Assembly (NCBI GenBank): GCA_041396125.1
Contig: JAWKZG010000002.1
Coordinates: 496,001 to 560,000 of the forward strand
Direction: 5' to 3'
DNA from: JAWKZG01 sp041396125
Lineage (GTDB): Bacteria > Pseudomonadota > Gammaproteobacteria > Competibacterales > Competibacteraceae
Length of the DNA stretch: 64,000 nt
Each line of letters starts with the position of its first letter. The stretch's first letter is position 1. Below, one piece after another: positions 19,092 to 28,984 of the stretch. The notes beneath the pieces were generated by a model. It saw only the letters and a program-made list of their open reading frames with translations. It searched no databases and was not told where the DNA came from. Both the position numbers and the translations under genes were made by a program.

Positions 19092-19135
19092 TTATTATAC
19101 CATCATCATAGTTAAGCTATATATACCACCAACCT

Positions 19136-19897
19136 ATGAACGCCACACTAGATTTCGACGACCAGACACTGCTGCGCTATAGCCGCCAGATCATGCTGCC
19201 GGAGATTGATATCGAAGGGCAGGAAAAACTGGCCCGTGCGCGGGTTCTGGTCATCGGCCTGGGCGGACTGGGTTCGCCAGTAGCGCTGTATCTGGCGGCA
19301 GCCGGGGTAGGGCAGCTGGTGCTGGTCGATTTCGATAAAGTCGATCTGAGCAATCTACAGCGCCAGATTATTCATACTATGCACGATATCGACCGGCTGA
19401 AAGTGGATTCGGCGCGGGACGCTATCCAGGCCTTGAATCCGCTGGTCAACGTCACGGCTATTGCCCGTGCGCTGGATGAGACCGAACTGCTCGAACAGGC
19501 CCGCCAGGCGGATGTCGTCATCGATGCCAGTGATAATATCAGCACCCGTATGGCGATCAATCTGGCCTGTGTCAGGGCTGGCACACCGCTGGTATCCGGC
19601 GCTGCGATCCGGTTCGAGGCGCAAGTCATGGTGGTGCGGCCTGATCAGCCGCAAGCGCCGTGCTACCGGTGTCTGTACCGCAGCGAGGACGAGCTGGCCG
19701 AGACTTGCGCCCAGTCCGGGGTGATTTCGCCCCTGCTCGGCATCGTCGGCAGTATGCAGGCGGTCGAGGCGATGAAATTGATTATCGGCATTGGCGAGAC
19801 GCTGAGCGGTCGTTTGCTGTTACTGGATGCCCTGCAGATGGAATGGCACAGCGTACAGATCAGAAAAAATCCAAACTGTCCGGTTTGCGCGGCCTAG
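19136..19897 (+). CDS. moeB: MoeB/ThiF-type adenylyltransferase
   Basis: 253 residues, the size of MoeB, which adenylates the C-terminal glycine of the MoaD subunit of molybdopterin synthase. Seen are RYSRQIMLPEIDIEGQEKL, the nucleotide-binding VLVIGLGGLGSPVALYLAAA, DFDKVDLSNLQRQIIH, and two CxxC zinc pairs (CYRCLY and CPVCAA). The adjacent moaA makes MoeB more likely than ThiF, although the two are hard to separate and ThiF-like use with a sulfur carrier is possible; the AETCAQSGV cysteine is present. moaC, moaD and moaE are not in the window. Confidence 0.85.
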   Translation: MNATLDFDDQTLLRYSRQIMLPEIDIEGQEKLARARVLVIGLGGLGSPVALYLAAAGVGQLVLVDFDKVDLSNLQRQIIHTMHDIDRLKVDSARDAIQALNPLVNVTAIARALDETELLEQARQADVVIDASDNISTRMAINLACVRAGTPLVSGAAIRFEAQVMVVRPDQPQAPCYRCLYRSEDELAETCAQSGVISPLLGIVGSMQAVEAMKLIIGIGETLSGRLLLLDALQMEWHSVQIRKNPNCPVCAA

Positions 19898-19931
19898 CGC
19901 TACCAGATCAAATAATTACCAGGAGGACACC

Positions 19932-20921
19932 ATGCAACGTTTGCTTCGCTTTAGCGCGGGTTTTGTACTGCTTTTGAGTCTGATTGGCGCGTCCGCAGGG
20001 GCAGCTGAGCCGTTCAAGCTCAAAGTGGGCGTTTTGAAATTCGGTACGGTTAACTGGACGCTGAGCGTACTCAAGGAAAAAGGTCTGGATCAGGCCGAGG
20101 GCGTGGATGTTGAAGTCGTACCCCTGTCCAGCAAAAACGCCACCAGTGTTTCGTTGCTGGGTGACGCCGTCGATATGATTGTAACCGACTGGATCTGGGT
20201 TTCGCGCCAACGGGCCGATAATTACAAATTCACCTTTGCACCTTATTCGCTGACCGTTGGCTCGGTTATGGTACGCCCGGATGTGGGAATCGAGAGTGTC
20301 GCCGATCTGGCCGGCAAACGGCTGGGCGTTGCGGGTGGGCCGGTCGATAAGAGCTGGCTGCTGCTGCGTGCCTATTCCCGCCAGACGCTGGGGCAGGATA
20401 TTGCAGATGAAATCCAGCCCAATTTCGCCGCACCACCGCTGCTGAATCAGCTGATGGAACAGGGGGATCTGGACGCCGCCCTGAACTTCTGGCATTACGC
20501 CGCCCGGCTCAAAGCCAAGGGTATGCAGCAATTGATCGGGGTGGATGATATTTTACCCGCGCTTGGAGTGGAGGGGGCGGTGCCATTACTAGGCTGGGTG
20601 TTCTACGAAGACTGGGGGAACGAAAATCGCGAAGCCGTACTGGGTTTTCTGCGCGCCGTGCAATCGGCACAGACCTTAATGCGGGACTCGGACGAGCTCT
20701 GGGACGACTTTTTACGGCCTTTGACCAAAGCCGAAGATGACGTCACCCTGCACGCCCTGCGTGACAGCTTCCGGCAAGGCATTCCGACCCGGTTTGGCGC
20801 TGCTGAAATCGCCGCCGCTGAGCAGGTGTTTGCCATTCTGGCAGAATTGGGTGGTGAGAGTCTGATTGGTAACAGTAAAACGCTTGATCCCGGCACGTTC
20901 TGGGCTGGCTCAACGTTTTAA
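19932..20921 (+). CDS. ABC transporter substrate-binding protein, NitT/TauT (SsuA-like) family
   Basis: 329 residues from ATG 19932 after AGGAGGAC. The signal peptide (LLRFSAGFVLLLSLIGASAGA) precedes FKLKVGVLKFGTVNWTLSVL, the standard first strand and helix of SsuA/TauA-type proteins; the second lobe is visible around ADLAGKRLGVAGGPVDKSWL. It is the first gene of a run with a permease and an ATPase. In several genomes such binding proteins sit next to PedB/PedC-type genes of PQQ-alcohol dehydrogenase loci, which matches the broken pair at 22.5-24.2 kb. The ligand is unknown; sulfonate, nitrate or thiamine precursors are family substrates. Confidence 0.88.
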   Translation: MQRLLRFSAGFVLLLSLIGASAGAAEPFKLKVGVLKFGTVNWTLSVLKEKGLDQAEGVDVEVVPLSSKNATSVSLLGDAVDMIVTDWIWVSRQRADNYKFTFAPYSLTVGSVMVRPDVGIESVADLAGKRLGVAGGPVDKSWLLLRAYSRQTLGQDIADEIQPNFAAPPLLNQLMEQGDLDAALNFWHYAARLKAKGMQQLIGVDDILPALGVEGAVPLLGWVFYEDWGNENREAVLGFLRAVQSAQTLMRDSDELWDDFLRPLTKAEDDVTLHALRDSFRQGIPTRFGAAEIAAAEQVFAILAELGGESLIGNSKTLDPGTFWAGSTF

Positions 20922-20951
20922 ATCCCACTTTGTTTACCGGTTCTTAAAAGC

Positions 20952-21704
20952 ATGACCCTGAGCATGCGCGATGGCACTTGGCTGCGATTTTTATCGCTGT
21001 TGGTATTGCTGGCGATCTGGCAAGTGGCTGCATGGTGGGTGAATGGTGCCATCATGCCGAGCCCGGCACAGGTGAGCCTGCGCATCTGGAAAGATGTCAG
21101 CAGCGGCGAATTGCCACATCATCTGGGTATCACCTTGTTTCGGGTGGTGCTCAGTTTTACCCTGGCCATGTTGATCGGGACTGTGTTCGGCATTGTCATG
21201 GGCCGCTGGCGCAGCGCTGATAATTTTTTCGATGCCTGGCTGGTGATCGGTCTCAATATTCCCGCTTTGGTCACCATTATCCTCTGTTACGTCTGGTTGG
21301 GCTTGACGGAAGTGGCGGCGATCATTGCGGTAGCTATCAATAAAATTCCTACCGTTGCGGTCACGGTGCGGGAAGGCGCCCGGGCCGTAGATCAGTCTTT
21401 GCTGCAAGTGGCCCAGGCTTTTAACCTGTCCCGCTCACGAACACTGTTCAAGGTCTATCTGCCGCAGCTGTATCCCTATCTTATGGCAGCCGCTCGGGCC
21501 GGTTTATCACTGATCTGGAAAATTGTGCTGGTAGTGGAGCTGCTGGGGCGCAGCAATGGCATCGGTTTTCAACTCGGGATTTTCTTCCAGTTTTTCGATA
21601 TCACCGGAATATTGGCGTATACGCTGGTTTTTGCCGCTGTTGTGCTGCTGGTTGAAAGCTGGTTTATGCGCCCTCTGGACCGTCGTATCGGATCCTGGCG
21701 CTAA
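20952..21704 (+). CDS. ABC transporter permease, SsuC/TauC type
   Basis: 250 residues with about six membrane helices. The ABC importer coupling loop is visible as REGARAVDQSLLQVAQAFN followed by LSRSRTLFKVYLPQLYPYL, in the position of the EAA motif. It forms the membrane part of the importer whose binding protein precedes it by 30 bases and whose ATPase follows by nine. The start ATG at 20952 lacks a strong ribosome site; a Met four codons on is possible. Confidence 0.9.
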   Translation: MTLSMRDGTWLRFLSLLVLLAIWQVAAWWVNGAIMPSPAQVSLRIWKDVSSGELPHHLGITLFRVVLSFTLAMLIGTVFGIVMGRWRSADNFFDAWLVIGLNIPALVTIILCYVWLGLTEVAAIIAVAINKIPTVAVTVREGARAVDQSLLQVAQAFNLSRSRTLFKVYLPQLYPYLMAAARAGLSLIWKIVLVVELLGRSNGIGFQLGIFFQFFDITGILAYTLVFAAVVLLVESWFMRPLDRRIGSWR

Positions 21705-21713
21705 GAGGTAAGC

Positions 21714-22556
21714 ATGCAGCAATACGCTCTTGAACTGATCTTAAAGCGCAAAGTGTTCACGGCCCGCACCGAAGGTCATGATCATATTGCATTGCGTGAT
21801 GTGACGCTGCAACTGCCGCCGGGGCAATTCAGTTGCCTGATCGGGCCGTCCGGTTGTGGCAAAAGCACGCTGCTGAATATTATTAACGGGCTGGACCCAC
21901 AGTTTGAGGGTACCCTTAAACTGGCGCAAGACGCCGCCCCGGCGCGCGTCGCTACCTTGTTTCAGACCCCCCGCCTGATGCCCTGGCTGACAGTGCTGGA
22001 AAACGTGCTGTTGGTGTTGCCAGCTGATGCAGATAGCAGGCAACGCGCGGTGGAGTTACTCAAGCAGATGGGCCTGGAAGCGGTGCTTGAGGCTTATCCC
22101 AGCCGTCTGTCCGGTGGCATGCAACGGCGGGTTGCGCTGGCGCGGGCGTTTGCCATCCGGCCACAAATCCTGTTACTGGACGAGCCTTTCGTGTCGCTGG
22201 ATATGCCGGTCGCCAACCGGTTGCGCGAGTTATTGCTGGATATGTGGCAGCAGCATGACAGCACGGTGTTATTCGTTACCCATGATCTGCGTGAAGCGCT
22301 GGCGCTGGGCGACCGGGTCATTTTCCTGTCGGCAGGTCCTGGCACTGTGGTGCTGGACATGCCTATCAGCAGGGCGCATTCCCGCAGTATTGAAAGCCCG
22401 GCCGTGGAACAGCTTTATCGTGAATTGCTGGCAACCCATCCGCAGTTGCTGGCGGGGCTGGTTGATCCCGATGATGTGTCTGAGGGCGCAATTCCTCCCG
22501 CCTCGCAGCCCGCTGCGGAAAATGCCAGAAATTTATCCCAGGAGTCATCTTTATGA
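21714..22556 (+). CDS. ABC transporter ATP-binding protein, SsuB/TauB type
   Basis: 280 residues with a complete nucleotide-binding domain: Walker A GPSGCGKST, the Q-loop in FQTPRLMPWL, signature LSGGMQRRVALARAFA, Walker B ILLLDEPF, and switch histidine in FVTHDLREAL. AAGAGGTAAGC lies before the ATG. It energises the preceding permease. The last 40 residues are a variable tail. Its stop overlaps the start of the following ABC-2 ATPase gene (ATGA), so the importer and the decayed ABC-2 pair were built as one operon. Confidence 0.92.
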   Translation: MQQYALELILKRKVFTARTEGHDHIALRDVTLQLPPGQFSCLIGPSGCGKSTLLNIINGLDPQFEGTLKLAQDAAPARVATLFQTPRLMPWLTVLENVLLVLPADADSRQRAVELLKQMGLEAVLEAYPSRLSGGMQRRVALARAFAIRPQILLLDEPFVSLDMPVANRLRELLLDMWQQHDSTVLFVTHDLREALALGDRVIFLSAGPGTVVLDMPISRAHSRSIESPAVEQLYRELLATHPQLLAGLVDPDDVSEGAIPPASQPAAENARNLSQESSL

Positions 22557-23334
22557 GTCATCAGGCGTCGCCGGCGCATGCTATTGCCTTGCAGGTTACG
22601 GATGTGGTCAAGTCGTATGGCAGTCGCACCGCCCTGGCCGGCATTTCGCTGCAGGTGGAAGCCGGCCAGTTCGTTGCCCTGCTGGACCGAATGGTGCCGG
22701 AAAAGAAACCACCTTGTTCCAGTTGCTGAGTGGTCTGTTCGTAGCTGATGGCGGCCATATCAAGCGTCAGGCTGCGATATCCGGCAGCATTACGACCGAG
22801 GCGCTGGCGGGAATTGGTGTGGTATTTCAGCAGCCGACGCTGGATCTAGATCTGTCCGTGCTGGCCAATCTCAAATTTCATACCCGTCTGCATGGCATGC
22901 CGGGGCGGCTCAGTACGCAACGAATCAGGCAGGGAGCTGGCACGGCTGGAACTCAGCGATCAGCCGGCGACAGCGTGCGCTCTCTGAGTGGCGGTAACCG
23001 GCGCAGGTCGAGCTGGCGCGGGCGCTATTGCACGATCCTGCTGTGCTGATGGACAGGCAACCGTCGGGCTGGACCCGGCTTCACGGCACCAACTGGCAGA
23101 ATATGTGCGCTCCTTGTGTCAGGAACGCGGTGTCGGCGTGTTGTGGGCGACCCATCTGGTGGACGAAGCTGAGCAGGCGCAGCGCGTTGTGCTGCACCAG
23201 GGCATGTATTGTTTCAAGGCCCGTAAACCGAACTGGTGCAACAGCGTAACGCGAACTCGCTGGCGGCAGCTTTTCTGGATATGACGGGCAGCGGCAGCAC
23301 AGGCCGCGCCAACGCGGGGGGAGAAGCGGCATGA
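22553..23334 (+). pseudogene. Broken ABC-2 ATPase resembling PedB (PQQ-alcohol dehydrogenase-associated)
   Basis: The frame begins VTDVVKSYGSRTALAGISL, then loses one G near 22684, so translation stops soon after. The next frame carries PNGAGKETTLF: a GAA codon at 22705-22707 splits the Walker A Lys from its Thr pair. Further indels fall near 22930, 22970 and 23007. The signature LSGGNRRR survives, but Walker B is damaged (LMDRQP where LMDEPT is expected). The C-terminal part (GLDPASRHQLAEYVRSL, WATHLVDEAEQA) is recognisable. At least five lesions, two in catalytic motifs, look like true decay. Assignment to the PedB-like group rests on overall resemblance and the adjoining permease. Confidence 0.75.
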
Positions 23335-24239
23335 AGTTAAGCCATGCAGTCCGTGCTTTGCATGCTGTGGCGGGGCGTGAAGTCGCCAAGTTCGTACGCC
23401 AGACCGGACGTTTGTTTTCGGCCCTGGTGCGCCCGGCACTGTGGCTGATTGTTTTCGCAGCGGGTTTTCAGAATGTGTTTGGTGTGTCGATTATCCCGCC
23501 CTATCAAACCTATATTGAATATCAGGTCTACATTGTGCCGGGACTGCTCGGGATGGTGTTGCTGTTTAACGGCATGCAGTCCTCACTGGCCGCGGTATAC
23601 GATCGTGAGATGGGCATGATGCGCTTATTGCTGACGGCACCTTTGCCACGCTGGTTTGCTGCTGGCGAAACTGATTGCCGGTACGTTTCTGTCAGTGCTG
23701 CAGGCGTATGCGTTTTTGCTGCTGGCCAGTTTGTTTGCTATCGATATTGGCCTCGACATGCCAAGTGCGCTGACCATTGGTTCAGCCGCAGTGTATGCGG
23801 TCGATATTCCCTGGTTGTCCTGGCTGCTGGTACTGTAAGCACTGATCTTGAGCGGCATGATGCTGGGTGCGCTGGGGCTGGTGCTGTCGGTGTATGTCAA
23901 GCAGCTGGAAAACTTCGCCAAGCACCATAATTTCGTGATATTTCCAATGTTTTTATTTCTCCGGCCCTGTATCCGCTCTGGAAACTGCGTGAATCGGGCG
24001 CTGAATGGATTTATCAACTGGCCTCCTGGAATCCATTCAGCCATGCCGTCAGAACGATCGCTTTGCCTTTTACGGTCAATTTGCTGCGACATCATGTTTG
24101 ATTGTGCTGATCAGCTTGCTGGTGTTTTTTCGTGATCGCTGTTGTCGGTTATGATCCACAACCGTGGCTTGTTAAAAACGCACCAGACCGGCGGCTAATT
24201 GCCGTAACCGTAACGATTCGCCCGTACGTATCTGATTGA
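23331..24239 (+). pseudogene. Broken ABC-2 permease resembling PedC
   Basis: Starts MKLSHAVRALHAVAGREVAK and keeps family blocks (LVRPALWLIVFAAGFQNVFG, PPYQTYIEYQVYIVPGLLG, YDREMGMMRLLLTAPLPRWF). The frame then changes near 23655 to LLLAKLIAGTFLSVLQAYAF, meets an in-frame TAA at 23836-23838 followed by ALILSGMMLGALGLVLSVYV, and shifts again near 23955 and near 24060, 24135. The end at 24239 is tentative (GYDPQPW region); 24152 is an alternative. Intact homologues pair with the ATPase upstream. In Pseudomonas this kind of exporter is linked to PQQ-alcohol dehydrogenase and lanthanide-dependent growth; no such dehydrogenase is in this window. Confidence 0.72.
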
Positions 24240-24248
24240 GGTTTCCGC

Positions 24249-25953
24249 ATGCCTGTTCCACTCGATTTACCCGCCTGGCAGCAGTTACGCGAACACGCGG
24301 AGGACACCGCTGAAGGGCATTTGCGCGATTGGTTTAAAGCTGAACCGGATCGTTTCCAGCGCTTTTCCCGACGCTTTGAAGGGCTGCTGCTGGATTTTAC
24401 TCCAGAACCGGATTCAGACGAAAACCCTGGATCTGTTGCTGGAGCTGGCGCAACAGGCGCAAGTGCCGGAAAATATTGAAGCCATGTTCCGAGGCGATCT
24501 GATCAATACCAGCGAACAGCGTCCGGTGCTGCACACGGCGTTGCGCAATCGCGCTGGCCTGCCCCTAAAGCCCGCCTTGAAGCCCACCTCGACGCCAGCA
24601 GATGACGCCGGCGGAAACGATAGCGACAGTGACGATGGGCGTGGCACGGATGTCTTGGTACAGGTAAACCGGGTGCTGGATCAGATCCGTTTGTTCGCCG
24701 GCAAGGTGCGTAATCAAACCTGGCAAGGCTATACCGGCAAACCGATACGCACTATCGTGAACATCGGCATCGGTGGCTCTGACCTGGGGCCACGGCTGGT
24801 TTGTCAGGCGCTGAAACCGTTCGGCGATCCGACCCTGACAGTGCATTTTATGTCCAGTGTGGATGGTGCCCATATCCATCCTATTCTGACCGCCTGCGAC
24901 CCGGAAACCACGCTTTTTATTGTTGCCAGCAAAAGCTTCACCACGCCGGAAACCATGGCCAATGCCAATACCGCACGAGACTGGCTGCTGGCCGCGCTGG
25001 GCAGCGATATGGCGGTGGCCCGGCATTTTGTGGCGGTGTCTGCCAATCAGCGCGCGGTGGAAGCCTTCGGCATCGAAAGCAGCCATATGTTCGAATTCTG
25101 GGACTGGGTGGTAGGGCGCTATTCGGTCTGGTCGGCGATTGGTCTGGTAGTTGCGATTTATATCGGTTTTGATCGTTTTGTCGATCTGCTGGAAGGCGCG
25201 CATGCAATGGACGAACACTTCCGGACGACGCCACTGGCAGAGAATCTGCCGGTTTTGCTGGCATTGACGGGCATCTGGAACAGTAATTTTCAGGGTGCGG
25301 AAAGCCATGCGGTGCTGGTCTATGATGATTATTTACGCGCCTTGCCAAGCTATATCCAGCAGTTAGATATGGAAAGCAACGGCAAAGCGGTCTCCCGCGA
25401 CGGCCAGCCTATCAGCTGGGCAACCGGACCGATAGTGTGGGGCGGGCTGGGTAATAATGCGCAACATGCGTATTTCCAGTTACTGCACCAGGGGACGCGA
25501 CGGTTCAGCGCTGATTTTATTGCACCGGTGGAAACCCCTGATCCGCTGGGCCAGCATCATGATTTATTGTTGGCCAATTGTCTGGCGCAATCGGCTGCAC
25601 TCATGCAGGGTCGCACTGAACAGGACGCGCGGGCGGAACTGGCGGCGCACGGTCTGAGTGAAGACGAACAGGACGCTCTGGTACCCTATCTGGTGTTCGC
25701 GGGTAATCACCCCAGTAATACCATTTTATATCGTGAGCTGACGCCGCGTACGCTGGGCAGTCTGCTGGCGCTGTTCGAGCACAAGGTATTTGTGCAAGGC
25801 CTGATCTGGAACATTAATTCATTTGATCAGTGGGGTGTCGAGGCTGGCAAACAGCTGGCCAAAACTCTGTTGCCTGAAGTTCAGGGGCGGCAGCCCATCG
25901 GTGCTTACGACGCCTCGACCCGCGGTCTGCTGGCTTTCTGCCGGGAACGCTAG
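24249..25953 (+). CDS. pgi: Glucose-6-phosphate isomerase, frameshift near N-terminus
   Basis: Interconverts glucose 6-phosphate and fructose 6-phosphate. The first 50 residues are in one frame (MPVPLDLPAWQQLREHAE through FEGLLLDFT), then near 24402 a one-base change, probably an extra C in TCCAG, moves the rest to another frame starting NRIQTKTLDLLLEL. From there it is intact to 25953: GIGGSDLGPRLV, SKSFTTPET, the catalytic LDMESNGK, QGTRRFSADFIAP, and the PROSITE-type end FDQWGVEAGKQLAK. A low-complexity Asp/Ser linker (GGNDSDSDDGRGTD) sits about residue 120. A single indel in a central gene suggests an assembly error. Confidence 0.93.
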
Positions 25954-26874
25954 ATGGCGGCCATTCCATTCCAGCGCGAGCTGCGCTTCGAGTACGGGGT
26001 GGTAGAGCAGGTCGCACCGCTGATCCGGCGGGTGATTGCACGCAATCCCGGACCGTTTACCCTGCATGGCACCGGGACCTATATCATCGGTCATGGTGAG
26101 GTGGCTGTGATCGATCCGGGGCCGGCGCTGCCGGAGCATGTCGATGCGTTAGTCGATGCCCTGCGCGGGGAGACGATCACGCACATTCTGGTTACGCATA
26201 CCCATCGCGATCACTCACCGGCCTGTCAGCTGCTGCAACAGGTTTGTACTGCGCCCAGTTATGCTTTCGGTCCGCACGGTTCCGGTCGGGCCAACAGCAT
26301 AACTGGGCAGGCGCAGCAGCAGATGGGACTGGAAGAGGGTGGCGACCAAACTTTTCAGCCGGATCATCTGGTGCGCGATGGAGAGATTATCCAGGGTGCG
26401 GGCTGGAGCATGGAATGCGTGTACACCCCCGGCCATACCTCGAACCATATGAGTTATCAGCTGCGTGACAGTAAAACCCTGTTCAGTGGCGACCATGTGA
26501 TGGGCTGGTCCACCAGCGAGATTGTACCGCCTGATGGAGACATGGGGCGGTATCTGGCCAGTCTGGAAAAATTGCTGGCACGCGATGATGCTGTGTACTG
26601 GCCGACCCACGGTCCTGCCATCCATGATCCCAAACCGCTGGTGCAGGCATTTATTCAGCATCGCCAGGCGCGGGAACAGCAGATTCTGGATTGTCTGCGG
26701 CAGGGGCTGCAGCATATCGAGCCGATGCTCCCGCATATGTATCCCGATCTGCCTGAACGCATGTATCCGGCCGCGGCACGCTCGACGCTGGCAGCGCTGA
26801 TTCATCTGCAGCAGCTGGGCAAGGTGTGTTGCACGGACGGGGCGCAATTGACAGGTCGGTATGAGCTGCTTTGA
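25954..26874 (+). CDS. Metallo-beta-lactamase-fold hydrolase, LACTB2-like
   Basis: 306 residues starting at the base after the pgi stop. The HxHxDH metal motif is THTHRDHSP at residues 81-89, preceded by AVIDPGPALP. Further ligands are in TPGHTSNHMSY, SGDHVMGWSTS and WPTHGP. The C-terminal 70 residues form the helical tail typical of LACTB2-type enzymes (endonuclease-like or thioesterase-like hydrolases). The substrate cannot be told. Tight spacing suggests co-transcription with pgi and the following ChaC-like gene. Confidence 0.87.
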   Translation: MAAIPFQRELRFEYGVVEQVAPLIRRVIARNPGPFTLHGTGTYIIGHGEVAVIDPGPALPEHVDALVDALRGETITHILVTHTHRDHSPACQLLQQVCTAPSYAFGPHGSGRANSITGQAQQQMGLEEGGDQTFQPDHLVRDGEIIQGAGWSMECVYTPGHTSNHMSYQLRDSKTLFSGDHVMGWSTSEIVPPDGDMGRYLASLEKLLARDDAVYWPTHGPAIHDPKPLVQAFIQHRQAREQQILDCLRQGLQHIEPMLPHMYPDLPERMYPAAARSTLAALIHLQQLGKVCCTDGAQLTGRYELL

Positions 26875-27521
26875 AGGGTAAAAACCAATATCGTCATGCT
26901 GCTGGTATCCCGAAGCGCCCGGCAGCCGCCGCGTTGAATTTAACAAGTAGCACAAGCCGTGAGCCTGAATTGCCGGATTTTCCCCCCGGTGATTTGTGGG
27001 TGTTCGGTTATGGCTCGCTGATGTGGCGACCGGGGTTCGAGTTTCTGGAGCGACAGACAGCCCGCCTGTATGGTTATCATCGGGCCTTGTGTGTCTGGTC
27101 CTGGGTGCATCGCGGCACGCCTGAACAACCGGGTCTGGTGTTCGGGCTGGATGCCGGCGGTTCTTGTGTAGGGCGGGCTTTTCGGGTGTGCGCAAGTCGT
27201 AAGAACGGGTGTGGAATACACACTTTCGAGATGGTGACGGCGGTCTATCGGCCGCCTGCAACCGGTTATCGGTCGATGGTAGGCAGGCTACCAACGCTGA
27301 CGTTTATCGTTGATCGTCAGCATGTACAGTAGCTGGTCGCCTCAATGCTGCTCAGGTGAGCGGCTGTGGTTGCCCGCTCCCATGGTCAGAGCGGGCCAAA
27401 TCCGGACTATCTGCTCAGCACCTTGCTGCATATGGAGGAGCTGGGCATCCGCGAACCCGAGCTGAACAAGGTACGAGAGCATCTGCATCAGATCCAGCCA
27501 GAGGCTTTGATCGGGCAGTGA
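26871..27521 (+). pseudogene. ChaC-like gamma-glutamylcyclotransferase, several lesions
   Basis: The N-terminal part carries the family hallmark LWVFGYGSLMWRPGFEFLE, then LYGYHRALCVWSWVHRGTPE and LVFGLDAGGSC. Around 27190 the region before MVTAVYRPPATGY is shorter than usual. A stop at 27330 (HVQ*) is bypassed in another frame by GCTGGTCGCCTCAATGC (AGRLNA), and the original frame returns near 27393 as VVARSHGQSGPNPDYLLSTL, ending at 27519-27521. Two compensating single-base indels therefore explain most of the damage. Intact enzymes degrade glutathione or gamma-glutamyl peptides to 5-oxoproline. The TTG start overlapping the previous stop is tentative. Confidence 0.75.
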
Positions 27522-27547
27522 TTGCTCCGGCGTGATTAAGTAAGCTT

Positions 27548-28213
27548 TTAACGGCGGTAGGGCTCGACCTGCCCGGCCCGCAGCGTATAACCAACATTCA
27601 CTTCGGCGCTGCCGTCGACCAGCGCCAGATCGGGCGTAGAGTGCTCGGTTTTAATAATCCCCTTGACCCAGACCGGATCGTACAGACCACTCGGGTTGAA
27701 GCCCTGTTCATACCGGACATGCACCATCTGGTTCGGGGGTGGTGGTGGCACATGAATACAGGCGCCAACCACCGGCACCAGTAAAAATTCGGTCACTTTT
27801 TCGCCTTCGTAATTAAGCGGCAGCAGGAAACCTGGAATACGCACATCCCGGCCGTCCAGCTGATCGACTACTGATTCAGCCTGGGCGCGTTGTTTGGCGA
27901 CCATCTCTGCGCGCCGTGCGAGAATATCATCCACAGCAACGCCCTGAGCCTCCAGTTGCGCGGTAAACTCATCCACCTGCTGCCGTTTTTCCGCTGTCAC
28001 ATCATCCAGCCCCATTTGCTGGCGCAAGCGTACAAAGGCCACTTCGCTGATCATTTTGATCTGACTTGAGGTCAGCTTTGCAAAAGGATCCTCCGGCGCC
28101 TCCGCCCGGGGGATCAGATCAGCCCATTGCAGTTCCAGCGTTTGCTCGGTGCCTTTGCTCGAACCGGCAGCCAGTGCCGCTGCCACTAGAATAATAGAGA
28201 TCAATCGCTGCAT
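27548..28213 (-). CDS. DUF3299 exported protein
   Basis: 221 residues with a short signal peptide (LISIILVAAALAAGSSKG). The DUF3299 core is very clear: RIPGFLLPLNYEGEKVTEF, LLVPVVGACIHVPPPPPNQM and GLYDPVWVKGIIKTE. Members are periplasmic or lipoprotein-like and of unknown function, often near metal or lipoprotein export genes in other genomes. The middle portion (residues 60-110) is a charged helical segment, likely coiled. It converges with the ChaC-like gene with 26 bases between stops, and is monocistronic. Confidence 0.88.
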   Translation of the reverse strand: MQRLISIILVAAALAAGSSKGTEQTLELQWADLIPRAEAPEDPFAKLTSSQIKMISEVAFVRLRQQMGLDDVTAEKRQQVDEFTAQLEAQGVAVDDILARRAEMVAKQRAQAESVVDQLDGRDVRIPGFLLPLNYEGEKVTEFLLVPVVGACIHVPPPPPNQMVHVRYEQGFNPSGLYDPVWVKGIIKTEHSTPDLALVDGSAEVNVGYTLRAGQVEPYRR

Positions 28214-28361
28214 GATTGGATTAGCTCCTGCGCTTTGATATATGGTGGTGGTTGCTTATCGTTAAGTGTTGGGCGCTAAATAGTCAGGCGCCACGCTATG
28301 TTACTCTGCTATTTACTATATAAATAATACTTAGAAAAATGCTAGTTCAAAGAGGTCATCA

Positions 28362-28769
28362 ATGAAGATCATAACCGGCTTGATCATTCTGTTGTTACTG
28401 GGTAATTCTGCCTGGGCAGCAGGGGTTTCGCTGCGGCAATGGAGCAATGATACCGAACGTTGGGGAACCGATGTACTGCAGCCTTTGCGTGAGGAGATGC
28501 AACAGGCGGGTTGTCAGGAACATTTCGGGTTTTATGTGCAGGCTTATCTGGAGAAATTGAAGTCAATACGGACCTCGGTTTCCTCGATGAATTACCTGGT
28601 GTTTCGGGAAATGGGGCTGAGCATTGCGCAGTCTTTAGGGGCATTCGGTCGGGAGATCAGCTGCGACAAGATCGATAAGTGGCTGTTGATAGAATCACTA
28701 CTGAAGCAGATGACGGAATACACCGGAAATATTTTTTCACTGATCGACGTGGCTGAGGATTCGATGTGA
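28362..28769 (+). CDS. Hypothetical exported protein, 135 residues
   Basis: I do not recognise a family. A clean signal peptide (IITGLIILLLLGNSAWA, cleavage after AWA) is followed by a 115-residue mature protein that looks all-helical, with two cysteines (QQAGCQEH and REISCDK) that could form a disulfide. A GAGG site lies before ATG 28362 and codon use is like its neighbours, so it is probably real. The 148-base space before it and the 215 bases after it suggest a stand-alone transcription unit. Function unknown. Confidence 0.65.
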   Translation: MKIITGLIILLLLGNSAWAAGVSLRQWSNDTERWGTDVLQPLREEMQQAGCQEHFGFYVQAYLEKLKSIRTSVSSMNYLVFREMGLSIAQSLGAFGREISCDKIDKWLLIESLLKQMTEYTGNIFSLIDVAEDSM

Positions 28770-28984
28770 TCTCTCAGTGATCCCCCACACCTGCCAATAA
28801 TTTATTGCAAGTAACTGTATTCTGGATAAGCTAAAGTAGTTGGTCACAAATGTAGGGTCTATAATCAGAAAGAATAATTCCTCAGCGCACGCGATAATGT
28901 AAAAAAACAAGCTGCTAAAAAGCTGAAACAAACCCTTTTTTACGCTCCCTGCAAGGGGAGTTCTTTAAACCAGAGGAGGACATC

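Noticed and set aside
26215..27294. Long minus-strand frame of 359 codons
   Set aside because: It lies opposite the metallo-hydrolase and ChaC-like genes, which have clear motifs, and its own translation is low-complexity without any family.
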